64,000 nt of DNA from Herbiconiux flava. Its GTDB lineage: Bacteria; Actinomycetota; Actinomycetes; Actinomycetales; Microbacteriaceae. The stretch covers positions 2,170,001 to 2,234,000 of the forward strand of contig NZ_JACCBM010000001.1 of the NCBI RefSeq assembly GCF_013409865.1, written 5' to 3'. Made by a program: the position numbers and the translations under genes. The notes below the pieces were generated by a model. It made no database searches and had not been told where the DNA came from. It saw nothing but the letters and a program-made list of their open reading frames with translations. This document shows, piece by piece, positions 27,936-37,382 of the stretch; the first letter of the stretch is position 1, and every line of letters begins with the position of its first letter.

Positions 27936-29654
27936 TCAGCCGAGCGACGCGATCAGCGTCTCCCGCACCTGGCGCCGCAGCACCTTCCCGATCAGCGAGC
28001 GCGGCAGCTCGTCGACCGCCACGATCCGGCGCGGCACCTTGTAGGCCGCGAGCCGCGTGCGGCAGTAGTCGCGCAGCCCCTCGACGTCGAGCGTCGCGCC
28101 CGGCCGCAGCACGACGGCCGCGGCCACCTCCTCGCCACCGTTCGCCCGCGGCAGGGCGACCACGGCGGCGCTCTCGACATCCGGGTGCGAGCCGAGCGCG
28201 TCCTCGACCTCGGTCGGCGAGACGTTGAAGCCGCCCGTGATGATGAGCTCCTTCAGCCGGTCGACGATGGTCACGAAGCCGTCGGCCGAGACCGAGGCGA
28301 TGTCGCCCGAGCGCAGCCAGCCACCCGAGAGCAGCGTCGTGGCGGTGTCGCCCGGCCGCCCCCAGTAGCCCTGGAACACCTGCGGCCCGCGGATCAGCAG
28401 CTCGCCCGGCTCGCCGAACGGCAGGTCCTCCAGCGTCGCCGGGTCGACCACGCGGATCTCCGTCGACGGGAACGGCACCCCCACGGTGCCCGGCCGGCGC
28501 GAGGGCCCGATCGGGTTGCCGAGCGCCACGGGGGAGGTCTCGGTCATCCCGTACCCCTCCACCAGCAGGCCACCGGTCGCCTCCTCCCAGTTCGCGACGG
28601 TCGCGACCGGCAGGCTCATCGCGCCCGAGATCGCGAACCGCACGCTCGAGAGGTCGATCGATCCGCGCGACGCCGCCCGCGCGAGCTGGTCGTAGATGGG
28701 CGGGACGGCGGGAAGGAAGGTCGGGGGCGAGGTTCGCGCAGCATCCGTCACCAGACCGAGGTCGAACTTCGGGAACAGCACGAGCTTGGCGCCGATGCTC
28801 ATCGCGAAGGTGAGGCAGAGCGTCATGCCGTAGGCGTGGAAGAGGGGGAGCACCCCGTAGAACGTCTCCTCCCCGTCGAGGAGGCCGGGCACCCAGGCGC
28901 GGCCCTGGGCGGCGTTCGCGCGCAGGTTCGCGTGGGTGAGGATGGCTCCTTTCGGCGTGCCGGTCGTTCCGCTCGTGTACTGCAGCAGCGCGATGTCGTC
29001 GAGCGCAGGCCCCGCGACCCGGCGCGACACGCGACGGTGGTCGAGCAGCTTCGCCCAGGTGAGCGGATGCGCGGCCCGCGGCGTCGCGGTCAGCTGCGCC
29101 CGCGACTCCCGGGCCTTCTTCACGGGCAGCTTGAGCGCGAGCCGCTTGCCGAACGGCAGCGCCTCGGTGATGTCGACGCTGACGATGCGGTCGAGCGTGA
29201 GGTCGGCGGGGAAGCCGGCGAGGGTGTCGAAGGTCTTGTCCCAGACGATCGCGACGCGGGCGCCGTGGTCCTCGAACTGGTGGCGCAGCTCGCGCGCCGT
29301 GTAGAGGGGGTTGTGCTCGATCACGATGGCGCCGAGGCGCAGTGCCGCGTAGAAGGCGACGACGTGCTGGGGGCAGTTCGGCAGCACGATCGCGACGCGG
29401 TCGCCCTTCGTCACGCCGAGCTTCCGCAGGCCCTCGGCGGCGCGCTCGATCTGCTCGCCGAGCTCGCGGTAGCTCGTGACGGCGCCGAAGAACTCCAGCG
29501 CCGGCGTCCTGCCGTAGCGCGCGACGCTCGCCTCGATCGTCTGCGGCAGCGTCTGGCTGGGCGCCTCGATCTCGTCGGGCACCCCGTCGGCGTAGGCCGC
29601 GAGCCAGGGGCGGCTCTCGTAGGGGTTCGGGCGGGGCGGGGCCTGATCGGTCAT
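27936..29654 (-). CDS. Long-chain acyl-CoA ligase (AMP-forming)
   Basis: A 572-residue ANL-superfamily ligase. The P-loop Tyr-Thr-Ser-Gly-Thr-Thr-Gly-Thr-Pro-Lys-Gly is near residue 220. Tyr-Gly-Met-Thr-Glu-Thr-Ser-Pro near 360, Arg-Ser-Gly-Asp-Ile near 445, Arg-Leu-Lys-Glu near 465 and the catalytic lysine in Leu-Ile-Gly-Lys-Val near 555 complete it. It should activate a fatty or aryl acid to its CoA thioester. Its ATG overlaps the stop of an AraC-type regulator gene (ATGA), so the regulator probably controls this gene. Confidence 0.9.
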   Translation of the reverse strand: MTDQAPPRPNPYESRPWLAAYADGVPDEIEAPSQTLPQTIEASVARYGRTPALEFFGAVTSYRELGEQIERAAEGLRKLGVTKGDRVAIVLPNCPQHVVAFYAALRLGAIVIEHNPLYTARELRHQFEDHGARVAIVWDKTFDTLAGFPADLTLDRIVSVDITEALPFGKRLALKLPVKKARESRAQLTATPRAAHPLTWAKLLDHRRVSRRVAGPALDDIALLQYTSGTTGTPKGAILTHANLRANAAQGRAWVPGLLDGEETFYGVLPLFHAYGMTLCLTFAMSIGAKLVLFPKFDLGLVTDAARTSPPTFLPAVPPIYDQLARAASRGSIDLSSVRFAISGAMSLPVATVANWEEATGGLLVEGYGMTETSPVALGNPIGPSRRPGTVGVPFPSTEIRVVDPATLEDLPFGEPGELLIRGPQVFQGYWGRPGDTATTLLSGGWLRSGDIASVSADGFVTIVDRLKELIITGGFNVSPTEVEDALGSHPDVESAAVVALPRANGGEEVAAAVVLRPGATLDVEGLRDYCRTRLAAYKVPRRIVAVDELPRSLIGKVLRRQVRETLIASLG

Positions 29655-30079
29655 GACTCCATCCTGGCCTCGTCGGCTGGGCCCGTGCTCGACACGCCGG
29701 GCTCGGCCGCCGGTGCCACGGCCCGCCCGCGCAGGGTGTCGGCCGGGTAGCGGGCGTACCGCTCGAAGTACAGGGCGGCGAAGCGTGAGGGATGAGCGAA
29801 GTGCCAGTGCCGGGCGATCTCGTTCACGGTCGTGCGCCGCCCGGGTGCCCGGTCCGCCGCTTCGGCCACGAGCTCGTCGTGGGCGCGCGCGAGCCGGACG
29901 CCGCGGAGGTAGCCGAGCGGGGTGGTGCCGAGCCGCTTCTTGAACGCGTGCTGCAGCCCCCGCTCCGACAGGTGGGCCGCCGCCGCGATCTGGGCGAGCC
30001 CGATGGGTTCCCTCGCCTCGGCGCGGATGAACTGGCACGCCATCAGCACGGGGTCGGTGGGGTGGACCATGTCTGTCAT
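29651..30079 (-). CDS. AraC-type DNA-binding protein, HTH domain only
   Basis: A 142-residue protein that is essentially one AraC helix-turn-helix pair. First helix region: Ile-Gly-Leu-Ala-Gln-Ile-Ala-Ala-Ala-Ala-His-Leu-Ser-Glu-Arg-Gly-Leu-Gln. Second: Val-Asn-Glu-Ile-Ala-Arg-His-Trp-His-Phe-Ala-His-Pro-Ser-Arg-Phe. There is no effector domain at the N-terminus, which is short for the family. It is coupled to the acyl-CoA ligase gene. Starts at 30079 or 30070 are both possible; neither has a clear ribosome site. Confidence 0.8.
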   Translation of the reverse strand: MTDMVHPTDPVLMACQFIRAEAREPIGLAQIAAAAHLSERGLQHAFKKRLGTTPLGYLRGVRLARAHDELVAEAADRAPGRRTTVNEIARHWHFAHPSRFAALYFERYARYPADTLRGRAVAPAAEPGVSSTGPADEARMES

Positions 30080-30126
30080 TCGGAGCCGACCCCGACCCGG
30101 TGGGGCGGACAGCCGCAAAACGAAGC

Positions 30127-30154
30127 GGGCCCGGGAGCGTGTGCTCCCGGGCCC
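30127..30154 (-). terminator. Terminator after LAXTG Ig-like protein gene
   Basis: GGGCCCGGGAGC and GCTCCCGGGCCC form a perfect 12-bp stem with a 4-nt GTGT loop. On the minus strand it is followed by GCTTCGTTTTG. It separates the wall-anchored protein gene from the AraC-ligase pair. Confidence 0.85.
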
Positions 30155-30193
30155 GGCGATCGTGCGGTGGTTTCGCTGCGACGTGCGGTGCGG

Positions 30194-31432
30194 CTACGCC
30201 TTCACTCGGCGGCGGCGCACCAGCACGGCGGCCCCGACACCGAGGGCGAGCAGCACGCCCGCGGCACCCAGGCCGGCGACGGGCTCGAAGCCGGTGTTGG
30301 CGAGCGAGCCGCTTCCGGTGCCACCGGGGACGGGAACCGGGGTGGCCGGCGTGGTCGGGGTCACCGGGTCGGCGACGACCTCGAACGAGGCGGAGACGGT
30401 GCGCTCGCTGCGGACGCCGGTGAGCGTCACCGTGTAGGCGCCGACCGGAGCCGAGGCGATCACGACGGTGCCGGTGTAGCTGCCGTCCTCGTCGTCGGCG
30501 AAGACGAGCGGGGCGTCCTCGGCGAACGGCAGGGCCGAACCGTCGGGCAGGGTGACGGCGACGGTGAGCTGCTCGTTCGGGCTGAAGCCCGCGGCGGTCA
30601 GGGCGATGCCCGTCGAGCCCGCGGCGGTGACCGTGGTCGAGGCCGGGTCGACGCTCAGCGCGAGCGGGATGAGCGCCACGGGAGCGTCGGCGAAGGTGAA
30701 GAACACGCCGATCGGGGTGATGCCGGGAATCGGGTCGCCGTTCGCGTCGTAGTTGTAGACGTCGGCTCCGGTGCCGAGCGAGCCCGGCTCGAGGCGGCTG
30801 AAATCGGTGGCGACCGAGTAGGTGCCGTCGTCCTCGACGGTGGCGACGCCGGCCTCGGCGGTCGAGCCCGAGCGGGCGCCGTAGAGCACCACGACGGTGG
30901 TGCCGGGGCTGGCCGTTCCGGTGAACGCCGGGGTCGAAGTGTCGACGACGTCACCGACGGCGGGGGAGACGACCGTGAACGGGTCGGCCGGGTTCGGGGC
31001 CACGGCCAGGTCGAAGGTCAGCGGGACACTGACGACGACCTCGTCCTCGGGGGTGAGCTCGGAGACCGTCGCGACGACGGTGGTCTCGGCGAGGCCGAGC
31101 TGATCGAAGTTGCCGTAGACCGACCAGGTGCCGTCGTCCTCGCCGGTGCCCTCGGTGAAGACGGCGGGCTGCAGCGAGCCGTCGCCGCTGACGTACTGCA
31201 CGTCGACGTGGTTGCCGGGGGTGAGGCCTGTTCCGTCGAGCTGGGCGACGTTCGGGAACGCCTCCGGCACGTCCTGCTGACCCGGCGTCGGGCTGGTGAC
31301 CGCGAAGGTGTCGGCGGCCGCGTTCGCCGCGGTGGCCGTGCCGAGAAGCGGCAGGGCCAGCACGGCGAGGCCGGCGCCGAGGGCGGCCCAGCGGGCGCCG
31401 GGACGGCGCCGGGACGGAGGTGTGGTGTGCAT
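30194..31432 (-). CDS. Secreted Ig-like repeat protein with LAXTG sorting signal
   Basis: A 412-residue surface protein. An N-terminal signal peptide ends near Ala-Asn-Ala-Ala at residue 35. Three or four beta-sandwich domains follow, one with a bacterial Ig-like core (Gly-Thr-Ala-Ser-Pro-Gly-Thr-Thr-Val-Val). The C-terminus has Leu-Ala-Asn-Thr-Gly, a hydrophobic helix and Arg-Arg-Arg-Arg, a sortase sorting signal of the LAXTG type used by class E sortases. It should be covalently wall-linked. No sortase gene is in the window. Divergent from the ferritin-like gene with a 237-nt shared upstream region. Confidence 0.85.
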   Translation of the reverse strand: MHTTPPSRRRPGARWAALGAGLAVLALPLLGTATAANAAADTFAVTSPTPGQQDVPEAFPNVAQLDGTGLTPGNHVDVQYVSGDGSLQPAVFTEGTGEDDGTWSVYGNFDQLGLAETTVVATVSELTPEDEVVVSVPLTFDLAVAPNPADPFTVVSPAVGDVVDTSTPAFTGTASPGTTVVVLYGARSGSTAEAGVATVEDDGTYSVATDFSRLEPGSLGTGADVYNYDANGDPIPGITPIGVFFTFADAPVALIPLALSVDPASTTVTAAGSTGIALTAAGFSPNEQLTVAVTLPDGSALPFAEDAPLVFADDEDGSYTGTVVIASAPVGAYTVTLTGVRSERTVSASFEVVADPVTPTTPATPVPVPGGTGSGSLANTGFEPVAGLGAAGVLLALGVGAAVLVRRRRVKA

Positions 31433-31669
31433 CGGTGCTCCAACTCTCAAGGTGACCCGCGGGGATCGTCCGTGTCCGAGAGCGCGAGAGCGCGTCCGGT
31501 GGTGCCTGCGGTGAGCCCACGGTATCCGCCCCACCGAGATGCCGTAAATGGGCTGAGAGACCCCGAATCGTGATGTCGTCGTTATCTGGATATACCCAGG
31601 TTCGAGCGCTGGTTACTGTGGCGAGAGTTGCTGATCCAGACGGCACGAACGACGATGGAGAGTTCGCAT

Positions 31670-32599
31670 ATGTTCGAGAAGAAGTTCCTGACCGAGGTCA
31701 TCAACCGCAGCGCGGAGACCGAGTTCGACCGCCGCAAACTGCTGGCCGCGGCGGGTATCGCCGGCGTCGGAGTCGGCGCGTCGGTGCTCCTGCCCGCCAT
31801 GGGAGCCGGCGCCGTGGGTGCCGCTTCCGCCGCGGGAGTGAGCGACGGCTCGATCCTCAACTTCGCCCTGAACCTCGAGTACCTCGAGGCCGAGTTCTAC
31901 CTGCGGGCGACGACCGGAGCCGGTCTGCCGAGCAGCATGATCTCGGGCAAGGGCACCCCCGGTGGCGTCACCGGCGGCAAGGCCGTGCCGTTCAAGACCG
32001 CGAAGATCAAGGCCTACGCCGAGGAGATCGCGGCCGACGAGAAGGCGCACGTCGCCTTCCTCCGCACTGCGCTCGGCTCGGCCGCCGTGGCCCGCCCCGC
32101 GATCAACATCAACGAGGCCTTCAGCGCCGCCGCCGCCGCGGCCGGTCTGATCCCGGCCGGCGGCACCTTCGACGTCTACGCCAGCGAGGAGAACTTCCTG
32201 CTCGGCGCCTTCGTCTTCGAGGACGTCGGAGTCACGGCCTACAAGGGCGCCGCCCCGCTGATCGCGAACAAGACCTACCTCGAGGCCGCCGCCGGCATCC
32301 TCTCGGTCGAGGCCTACCACGCGGGCATCGTGCGCAACGCGCTCTACAACCTCGACCTGCAGGACGCCGCGAACGCCATCTCGGACGCCCGCGACAGCCT
32401 CGACCAGGGCACCGACCTCGACCAGGGCATCACGGTCAACGGCAAGGCCAACCTGGTGCCGACCGACAAGAACGGCATCACCTTCAGCCGCACGCCGGCC
32501 CAGGTGCTGAACATCGTCTTCCTGAACCCGAAGGCCGTCACCTCCGGCGGCTTCTTCCCGGGCGGCGTGAACGGCGACATCACCACGAGCGGCAGCTAG
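31670..32599 (+). CDS. Exported ferritin-like (desiccation-related Pcc13-62 type) protein
   Basis: A 309-residue protein. Near residue 20 an [10 protein letters not shown] twin-arginine motif precedes a hydrophobic segment, so Tat export is likely. The mature part is a ferritin-like four-helix bundle of the type found in plant desiccation protein Pcc13-62. It has Glu-Tyr-Leu-Glu-Ala-Glu-Phe-Tyr near 70, Asp-Glu-Lys-Ala-His near 120, a central Glu-rich helix and Glu-Ala-Tyr-His near 215 as possible metal ligands. Function is probably stress-related but untested. GGAGAG precedes the ATG at 31670. Confidence 0.86.
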   Translation: MFEKKFLTEVINRSAETEFDRRKLLAAAGIAGVGVGASVLLPAMGAGAVGAASAAGVSDGSILNFALNLEYLEAEFYLRATTGAGLPSSMISGKGTPGGVTGGKAVPFKTAKIKAYAEEIAADEKAHVAFLRTALGSAAVARPAININEAFSAAAAAAGLIPAGGTFDVYASEENFLLGAFVFEDVGVTAYKGAAPLIANKTYLEAAAGILSVEAYHAGIVRNALYNLDLQDAANAISDARDSLDQGTDLDQGITVNGKANLVPTDKNGITFSRTPAQVLNIVFLNPKAVTSGGFFPGGVNGDITTSGS

Positions 32600-32612
32600 C
32601 TCGCCGCGGGTC

Positions 32613-32647
32613 CGGCCGCTCGGCGTTGTGGGGACGCCGGGCGGCCG
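32613..32647. terminator. Bidirectional terminator
   Basis: CGGCCGCTCGGCGT (32613-32626) pairs with ACGCCGGGCGGCCG (32634-32647): 14 pairs including one U-G, 7-nt loop. It lies between the converging ferritin-like gene and the CoA-transferase operon. Confidence 0.8.
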
Positions 32648-32655
32648 TCCGCTGA

Positions 32656-33309
32656 TCAGCGAGCCCGCGCATCCGTCAGCTCGACCTCGAACGGAGCGCC
32701 CGTCTTCGCGCGGATCTCACCGACCGTGACGCCGGGGGCTATGGCGCGCAGCACGAGCCCGCCGTCCTCGACGTCGAACACGGCCAGGTCGCTGACGATG
32801 CGGTCGACGACGCCGGCGCCCGTCAGCGGCAGGTCGCACTCGGCGACGATCTTCGGGGTGCCGTCCTTCGAGACGTGGTCGGTGACGACGATCACGCGCG
32901 GGGTGCCCGCCACGAGGTCCATCGCGCCGCCCATGCCCTTCACGAGCTTGCCCGGGATGGTCCAGTTCGCGACATCGCCGTTCGCCGCGACCTGCAGGGC
33001 CCCGAGGATGGCGGTGGCCACATGCCCGCCGCGGATCATCCCGAAGCTCGTCGCCGAGTCGAAGTAGCTGCCACCGGGCAGCAGCGTCACGGTCTGCTTG
33101 CCGGCGTTGATCAGGTCGGCGTCCTCCTCGCCCTCGAGCGGGAACGGCCCCATGCCGAGCAGCCCGTTCTCACTCTGCAGCGTCACCCGCACGCCCGCCG
33201 GCAGGTTGTTCGCCACGCGGGTCGGGATGCCGATGCCGAGATTGACGTACTGCCCGTCCTCGAGCTCGGCGGCCGCGATCGCCGCCATCTCGTCCCGCGT
33301 CCAGCTCAT
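32656..33309 (-). CDS. 3-oxoacid CoA-transferase subunit B
   Basis: A 217-residue beta subunit. Family landmarks: Asn-Leu-Gly-Ile-Gly-Ile-Pro-Thr near residue 25, the catalytic glutamate in Gln-Ser-Glu-Asn-Gly-Leu-Leu-Gly near 50, Gly-Gly-His near 95, Gly-Met-Gly-Gly-Ala-Met-Asp-Leu near 125. With subunit A it moves CoA from succinyl-CoA to a 3-oxoacid (acetoacetate or 3-oxoadipate). It overlaps subunit A by ATGA. Which acid is used cannot be read; an IclR regulator next door would suit the beta-ketoadipate pathway, but no other pathway gene is nearby. Confidence 0.9.
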   Translation of the reverse strand: MSWTRDEMAAIAAAELEDGQYVNLGIGIPTRVANNLPAGVRVTLQSENGLLGMGPFPLEGEEDADLINAGKQTVTLLPGGSYFDSATSFGMIRGGHVATAILGALQVAANGDVANWTIPGKLVKGMGGAMDLVAGTPRVIVVTDHVSKDGTPKIVAECDLPLTGAGVVDRIVSDLAVFDVEDGGLVLRAIAPGVTVGEIRAKTGAPFEVELTDARAR

Positions 33310-34004
33310 GCCGCACTCCGCACGGTGCGCTGCTCGATCTGCTTCTCGCGGTCGCTCGCGGTGACCAGCCGCTGCACGAAGATGCCCGGCGTGACGATGG
33401 CGTTCGGATCGAGCCACCCGTCAATCACCTCCTCGGCCTCGGCGACGGTGACCCGCCCGGCGGTCGCGACGAGCGGATTGAAGTTGCGGGCGGTGTGCCG
33501 GTAGACGAGGTTGCCCTCGGCGTCGGCCCGCCAGGCGTGCACCAGCGCGAGGTCGGCGACGATGCCGCGCTCGAGCACGTACCGCTCGCCGTCGAAGGTC
33601 TCGACCGGCTTGCCCTCGGCGACCGGGGTGCCGACTCCGGTCTTCGTGTAGAAACCCGCGATGCCCGCCCCGCCCGCGCGCAGGCGTTCGGCGAGCGTGC
33701 CCTGCGGGGCGAACTCGACCTCGAGCTCACCGTCGAGGTACTGCTGGGCGAACATCCGGTTCTCGCCGACGTACGAGGCGATCACCTTCGCCACCTGCCG
33801 GTTCTCGAGCAGCAGCCCGAGGCCCTTGCCGTCGACGCCCATGTTGTTCGACACGATCGTGAGGTCACGGGCGCCGGTGTCGCGCAGCGCCTCGATCAGG
33901 TCGGTGGGGTTGCCGCTCAGCCCGAAGCCGCCGACGGCGACCACCATCCCGTCGTGCACGACGTCCTGCAGGGCCTCGGATGCACTGCTCCAGCTCTTGG
34001 CCAT
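33306..34004 (-). CDS. 3-oxoacid CoA-transferase subunit A
   Basis: A 232-residue alpha subunit with [10 protein letters not shown] near residue 22, Ser-Asn-Asn-Met-Gly near 50, Gln-Gly-Thr-Leu-Ala-Glu-Arg near 100 and [11 protein letters not shown] near 115. AAGGAG lies close before the ATG at 34004. The promoter region is shared with the divergent IclR gene, which probably controls the pair. Confidence 0.9.
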   Translation of the reverse strand: MAKSWSSASEALQDVVHDGMVVAVGGFGLSGNPTDLIEALRDTGARDLTIVSNNMGVDGKGLGLLLENRQVAKVIASYVGENRMFAQQYLDGELEVEFAPQGTLAERLRAGGAGIAGFYTKTGVGTPVAEGKPVETFDGERYVLERGIVADLALVHAWRADAEGNLVYRHTARNFNPLVATAGRVTVAEAEEVIDGWLDPNAIVTPGIFVQRLVTASDREKQIEQRTVRSAA

Positions 34005-34116
34005 ACGGCACTCCTTCGTGTCCACCTGGTGGTCGCTGCCCACCGTTCTTCGCACGCTAGAACGGCCGCGGCGGCCGGTCAACGCCGCTTCTCGCAGTCT
34101 GGGCGCGCGCATCCGC

Positions 34117-34158
34117 TAGTCTCACGATATGGACAACGTGGCGCGTCACCATGGCTGA
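34117..34158 (+). promoter_or_regulatory. Leaderless promoter with nine-codon upstream ORF before iclR
   Basis: TAGTCT (34117-34122) lies 6 nt before an ATG at 34129 that opens a nine-codon frame ending in TGA at 34156-34158. That stop overlaps the iclR ATG at 34151. The layout suggests a leaderless leader peptide coupled to the regulator, though the ATG could be chance. Confidence 0.4.
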
Positions 34159-34930
34159 GCACACCCCGGGGGCCCAGCTGGTCTCGCGCGTCTCCCGCGT
34201 GCTGAAGACCGTCGCCGAGTACCCCGACGGCGTCACCGCCGCGGCGGTCTCGCACGCCACCGGGCTCACCCGGCCCACCACGCACCGCCTGCTCGCCTCG
34301 CTCGCGGCCGAGGGTCTCGTCGACCACGACGCGGCACGGGGCCGCTGGTTCCTGGGGCCCGAGCTCTACCTGCTCGGCACGCTGGCGGCCGCCCGCTACG
34401 ACATCCCGCAGGCGGCGCGCGACTCGGTGCGGCGGCTCGCTCAGCAGACCGGGGAGAGCGCCTTCTTCTCGGCCCGCCGCGGCACCGAGACGGTCTGCCT
34501 GCTGCGCGAGGAGGGCAGCTTCCCGGTGCGCTCGTTCGTGCTGCACGAGGGGGTGCGGTTCCCGCTCGGGGTCGCGTCGGCGGGCCTGGCGATCCTGTCG
34601 TTCCTGCCGCCCTCCGAGGTGGCCGACTACCTCGCCGCGGCCGACCTCCCGCGCCGCTGGGGCGCCGCGCACGAGACCCCGGCCCTCCTCGAGCGAATCG
34701 CCGCCACCCGCGAGACGGGCTACGCCGTGAACCCGGCGCTCATCCTCGAGGGCAGCTGGGGAATGGGCGCCGCCGTCTTCGATGCCTCCGGCCGCCCCGC
34801 CTGGGCCCTCAGCCTCACGGGCATCGAGCCCCGCTTCCGCCCCGACCGCCGCCCCGAGCTCGGCCGGTTGCTGCTCGACGAGGCCCACCGCCTCGGCACC
34901 GCCCTCGCGCGACAGGCAGCTCGCCCGTGA
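34151..34930 (+). CDS. IclR-family transcriptional regulator
   Basis: A 259-residue regulator. Winged helix at about residues 10-70 (Ala-Ala-Ala-Val-Ser-His-Ala-Thr-Gly-Leu-Thr-Arg-Pro-Thr-Thr-His-Arg-Leu-Leu) and the IclR effector domain, with Gly-Glu-Ser-Ala-Phe near 105, Leu-Gly-Val-Ala-Ser-Ala-Gly-Leu near 140 and Glu-Thr-Gly-Tyr-Ala near 193. Divergent from the CoA-transferase pair and so probably its regulator. No ribosome site precedes the ATG; a short upstream frame overlaps it. Confidence 0.88.
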   Translation: MAEHTPGAQLVSRVSRVLKTVAEYPDGVTAAAVSHATGLTRPTTHRLLASLAAEGLVDHDAARGRWFLGPELYLLGTLAAARYDIPQAARDSVRRLAQQTGESAFFSARRGTETVCLLREEGSFPVRSFVLHEGVRFPLGVASAGLAILSFLPPSEVADYLAAADLPRRWGAAHETPALLERIAATRETGYAVNPALILEGSWGMGAAVFDASGRPAWALSLTGIEPRFRPDRRPELGRLLLDEAHRLGTALARQAARP

Positions 34931-35025
34931 CGTCGCCGATCCGATGATGGACGGCGCGGCATCCGTCTGCTGGAATAGCGGCACGAGCGGTGGGTTTCCG
35001 CGCCGGGTCGAGGGCGGGAGGCGGG

Positions 35026-36360
35026 ATGGGCGACGACGGGGAGTTCCGCGAGCGGCTGCGGGAGGATCTGCTCCATCGCCTCCGCCCCCTGCGCGGCCAG
35101 CGCGCCGGCGGCCCCGGGCGCTCGGCGACACCGCTCGAGCTGCTCTACGACCTGACCTACGTGATCGCCTTCGCCGCGGCCGCCGAGCAACTGGCGCACC
35201 AGATCGGCGAGGGCCACGTCGGGCCGGCGATCGGCGCCTACGTCTTCGCGATCTGGGCCATCAGCTGGGCGTGGATGAACTTCAGCTGGTTCTCGTCGGC
35301 GTACGGCAACGACGATGCGCTGTTCCGCATCCTCACCATCGTGCAGATGGTGGGCGCGATCGTGCTCGTGTTCGGGCTGCCCGTGAGCTTCGAACGGGCG
35401 GTCACGGGTGAGAGCCCCAACAACCTGCTGATGGTGGTCGGCTACATCGTGATGCGGGTGCCGCTGATCGTGCTCTGGCTGCGGGCGGCGAGAGCGGATG
35501 CCCGTCACCGCCGCATCGACGTCGCCTACGCCCTGGCGATCGGCGTGGCCCAGACGCTCTGGCTCCTGACGGCCGTGCTGCCGCTTCCGGCCGGGGCGAC
35601 CGTGGGGGCCATCGTGGTGCTCGCGCTCGCCGAGATGGTGGCTCCGGTCGTCCTGGAGCACCGCTACGGCCGCGCGCCCTGGAACGCCGGGCACATCGCC
35701 GAGCGGTTCAGCCTGCTCACCCTGATCGCGCTCGGCGAGGTGATAGCGGCGACCGTGACCGCGGTCGGCGCCCTCACCGGCGAGAAGGGGTGGTCGATCG
35801 AGGCGGTGGTGCTCGCCTCGTCGGGCCTGGTGCTGGCGGCGGGGTTCTGGTGGTCGTACTTCCTCATCCCGTCGGGCACGGTGCTCGAGCGCTGGCCCTC
35901 ACGGGTGTTCGCCTGGCGCTACGCGCACCTGCCGATCTTCGGCGCCATCGCCGCAGTGGGAGCCGGCCTCCGCATCGCCGCCGAGGCGATCGAGACCGAG
36001 CGGCTCACGGTGCTGCAGATCACGCTGGCCCTGGTGGTTCCCGTCGCTGTCATGACCGCGATGATCTTCATCACCTGGAGCGCGCTGATGCGCTCGTTCG
36101 ACGCGACCCACCTGCCGCTGTTCGGCGCGGCGCTCGTGCCGCTCGCGGCTGCGCTCGCCGTGGCCGTCTCGGCGGGGCGCGAGCCCGTCGACCTCGCCTC
36201 TCCCGGCAGCCTCACGGCGCTGCTCTCGGCGATCGTGCTGGTGGCGCTCTGCCCGGTGGTGGAGGTCGTCGGGCACGAACTGGTGGGTTATCGGCACACT
36301 CTCCGCGTCGTCGACCGCACGGCGGTTCGAGCCGATGCCGTGGAAGCCGCCTCGCGCTAG
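35026..36360 (+). CDS. LtrA-family (low temperature requirement A) membrane protein
   Basis: A 444-residue protein with about twelve hydrophobic helices. It begins with the LtrA signature Ser-Ala-Thr-Pro-Leu-Glu-Leu-Leu-Tyr-Asp-Leu-Thr-Tyr-Val near residue 30, and has Tyr-Gly-Arg-Ala-Pro-Trp-Asn-Ala-Gly-His-Ile-Ala-Glu-Arg-Phe near 220 followed by Leu-Ile-Ala-Leu-Gly-Glu. Members are linked to cold growth in Listeria, but their transport or enzymatic role is unknown. GGGAGG precedes the ATG at 35026. Its stop overlaps the convergent LacI gene by 4 nt. Confidence 0.88.
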   Translation: MGDDGEFRERLREDLLHRLRPLRGQRAGGPGRSATPLELLYDLTYVIAFAAAAEQLAHQIGEGHVGPAIGAYVFAIWAISWAWMNFSWFSSAYGNDDALFRILTIVQMVGAIVLVFGLPVSFERAVTGESPNNLLMVVGYIVMRVPLIVLWLRAARADARHRRIDVAYALAIGVAQTLWLLTAVLPLPAGATVGAIVVLALAEMVAPVVLEHRYGRAPWNAGHIAERFSLLTLIALGEVIAATVTAVGALTGEKGWSIEAVVLASSGLVLAAGFWWSYFLIPSGTVLERWPSRVFAWRYAHLPIFGAIAAVGAGLRIAAEAIETERLTVLQITLALVVPVAVMTAMIFITWSALMRSFDATHLPLFGAALVPLAAALAVAVSAGREPVDLASPGSLTALLSAIVLVALCPVVEVVGHELVGYRHTLRVVDRTAVRADAVEAASR

Positions 36361-37382
36361 ACCGCCCTGAGAGCGCGGGTCGACTCGCCCTCGACGAGCT
36401 CGACGGGGAGCACGGCCCGGCCGCCCTCGCCGCCCGCGAGCATCCCCGCCAGGTAGTCCATGGCGCGGGTCGCGATCGCGCCCCAGTCCTGGCGGATCGT
36501 GGTGATCGTGGGCGAGATCTTCCGCGTCCAGCCGATGCCGTCGTAGCCGCAGAGCAGCAGGTCGCCCGGCACGGAGCGTCCGGCCTGCTGCGCCTCGAAC
36601 AGGGCGCCGACGGCCTGCATGTCGCTGACGGCGAAGACCGCGTCGACCGCGGGGTCGAGCTCGAGCAGCTCGTACATCGCCGACTGCCCGCCGTCCATGC
36701 CGTAGACGTCGCCGACGACGTGCACGACCTCGTCGGCCACGCCACGATCGCGGAGCCCCGCGAGGAACCCCTCGCGCCGCTCCTGCGTCGACGGCAGGTA
36801 GCCCGCGCCGCCGATCATGCCGAAGCGGGTGCCGCCGCGGTCGACGAGGTGATGCGCCGCCGCCCGCCCGCCGCCGAAGCTGTCCGTGCGCACCGAGGCG
36901 CCGATCAGAGCCGAGTCGGCGGGCTCGTCGCAGGTGACGATGGGCACCGGGCTCGCGGCCAGTCGATGGATGCCCGAGCGGGGCGGCCGGCTCGGCGAGA
37001 GCACCACGCCGTCGGTGGTCTCGATCAGTCGCTCCAGTGCCTCCAGCTCCTTGGCCGGCTCGTAGTCCGAGCTCGCGAGCACCAGCGACCAGTCGCGCAG
37101 CTGCCCCTCCCGCTCGAAGGCGTGCGCGAGCTCGGCATAGGCGGGGTTCCGCACGTCGGGCAGCACGATCCCCACGGTCACGTGCTCCGTGCGGCGCGCC
37201 CGCGCCGATCCGCCGCGCGGGTAGCCGACCAGCTTCGCGGCCTCCACCACACGCTCCCGGAGTTCTGCGCTGACGCCGCGCTTCCCCGAGAGGGCGTTGC
37301 TCGCTGTCGCGAGGCTGACGCCGGCGGCCTTGGCGACCTCCTGCAGCGTGGGGGTGCGGCTCGTGCTCTGCGCCCCGGTCAT
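36357..37382 (-). CDS. LacI-family regulator of the FolE/creatininase operon
   Basis: A 341-residue LacI regulator. The N-terminal helix-turn-helix has Thr-Leu-Gln-Glu-Val-Ala-Lys-Ala-Ala-Gly-Val-Ser-Leu-Ala-Thr-Ala-Ser-Asn-Ala-Leu-Ser, then a hinge and a periplasmic-binding-like effector domain with Gly-Ile-Val-Leu-Pro-Asp-Val-Arg-Asn-Pro near 68. It is the last gene of a seven-gene minus-strand operon, coupled by ATGA to the creatininase gene, so it is probably autoregulated. Its likely operator is the palindrome at 42552-42570. The ATG at 37382 is used; longer frames lack family similarity. Confidence 0.88.
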   Translation of the reverse strand: MTGAQSTSRTPTLQEVAKAAGVSLATASNALSGKRGVSAELRERVVEAAKLVGYPRGGSARARRTEHVTVGIVLPDVRNPAYAELAHAFEREGQLRDWSLVLASSDYEPAKELEALERLIETTDGVVLSPSRPPRSGIHRLAASPVPIVTCDEPADSALIGASVRTDSFGGGRAAAHHLVDRGGTRFGMIGGAGYLPSTQERREGFLAGLRDRGVADEVVHVVGDVYGMDGGQSAMYELLELDPAVDAVFAVSDMQAVGALFEAQQAGRSVPGDLLLCGYDGIGWTRKISPTITTIRQDWGAIATRAMDYLAGMLAGGEGGRAVLPVELVEGESTRALRAV

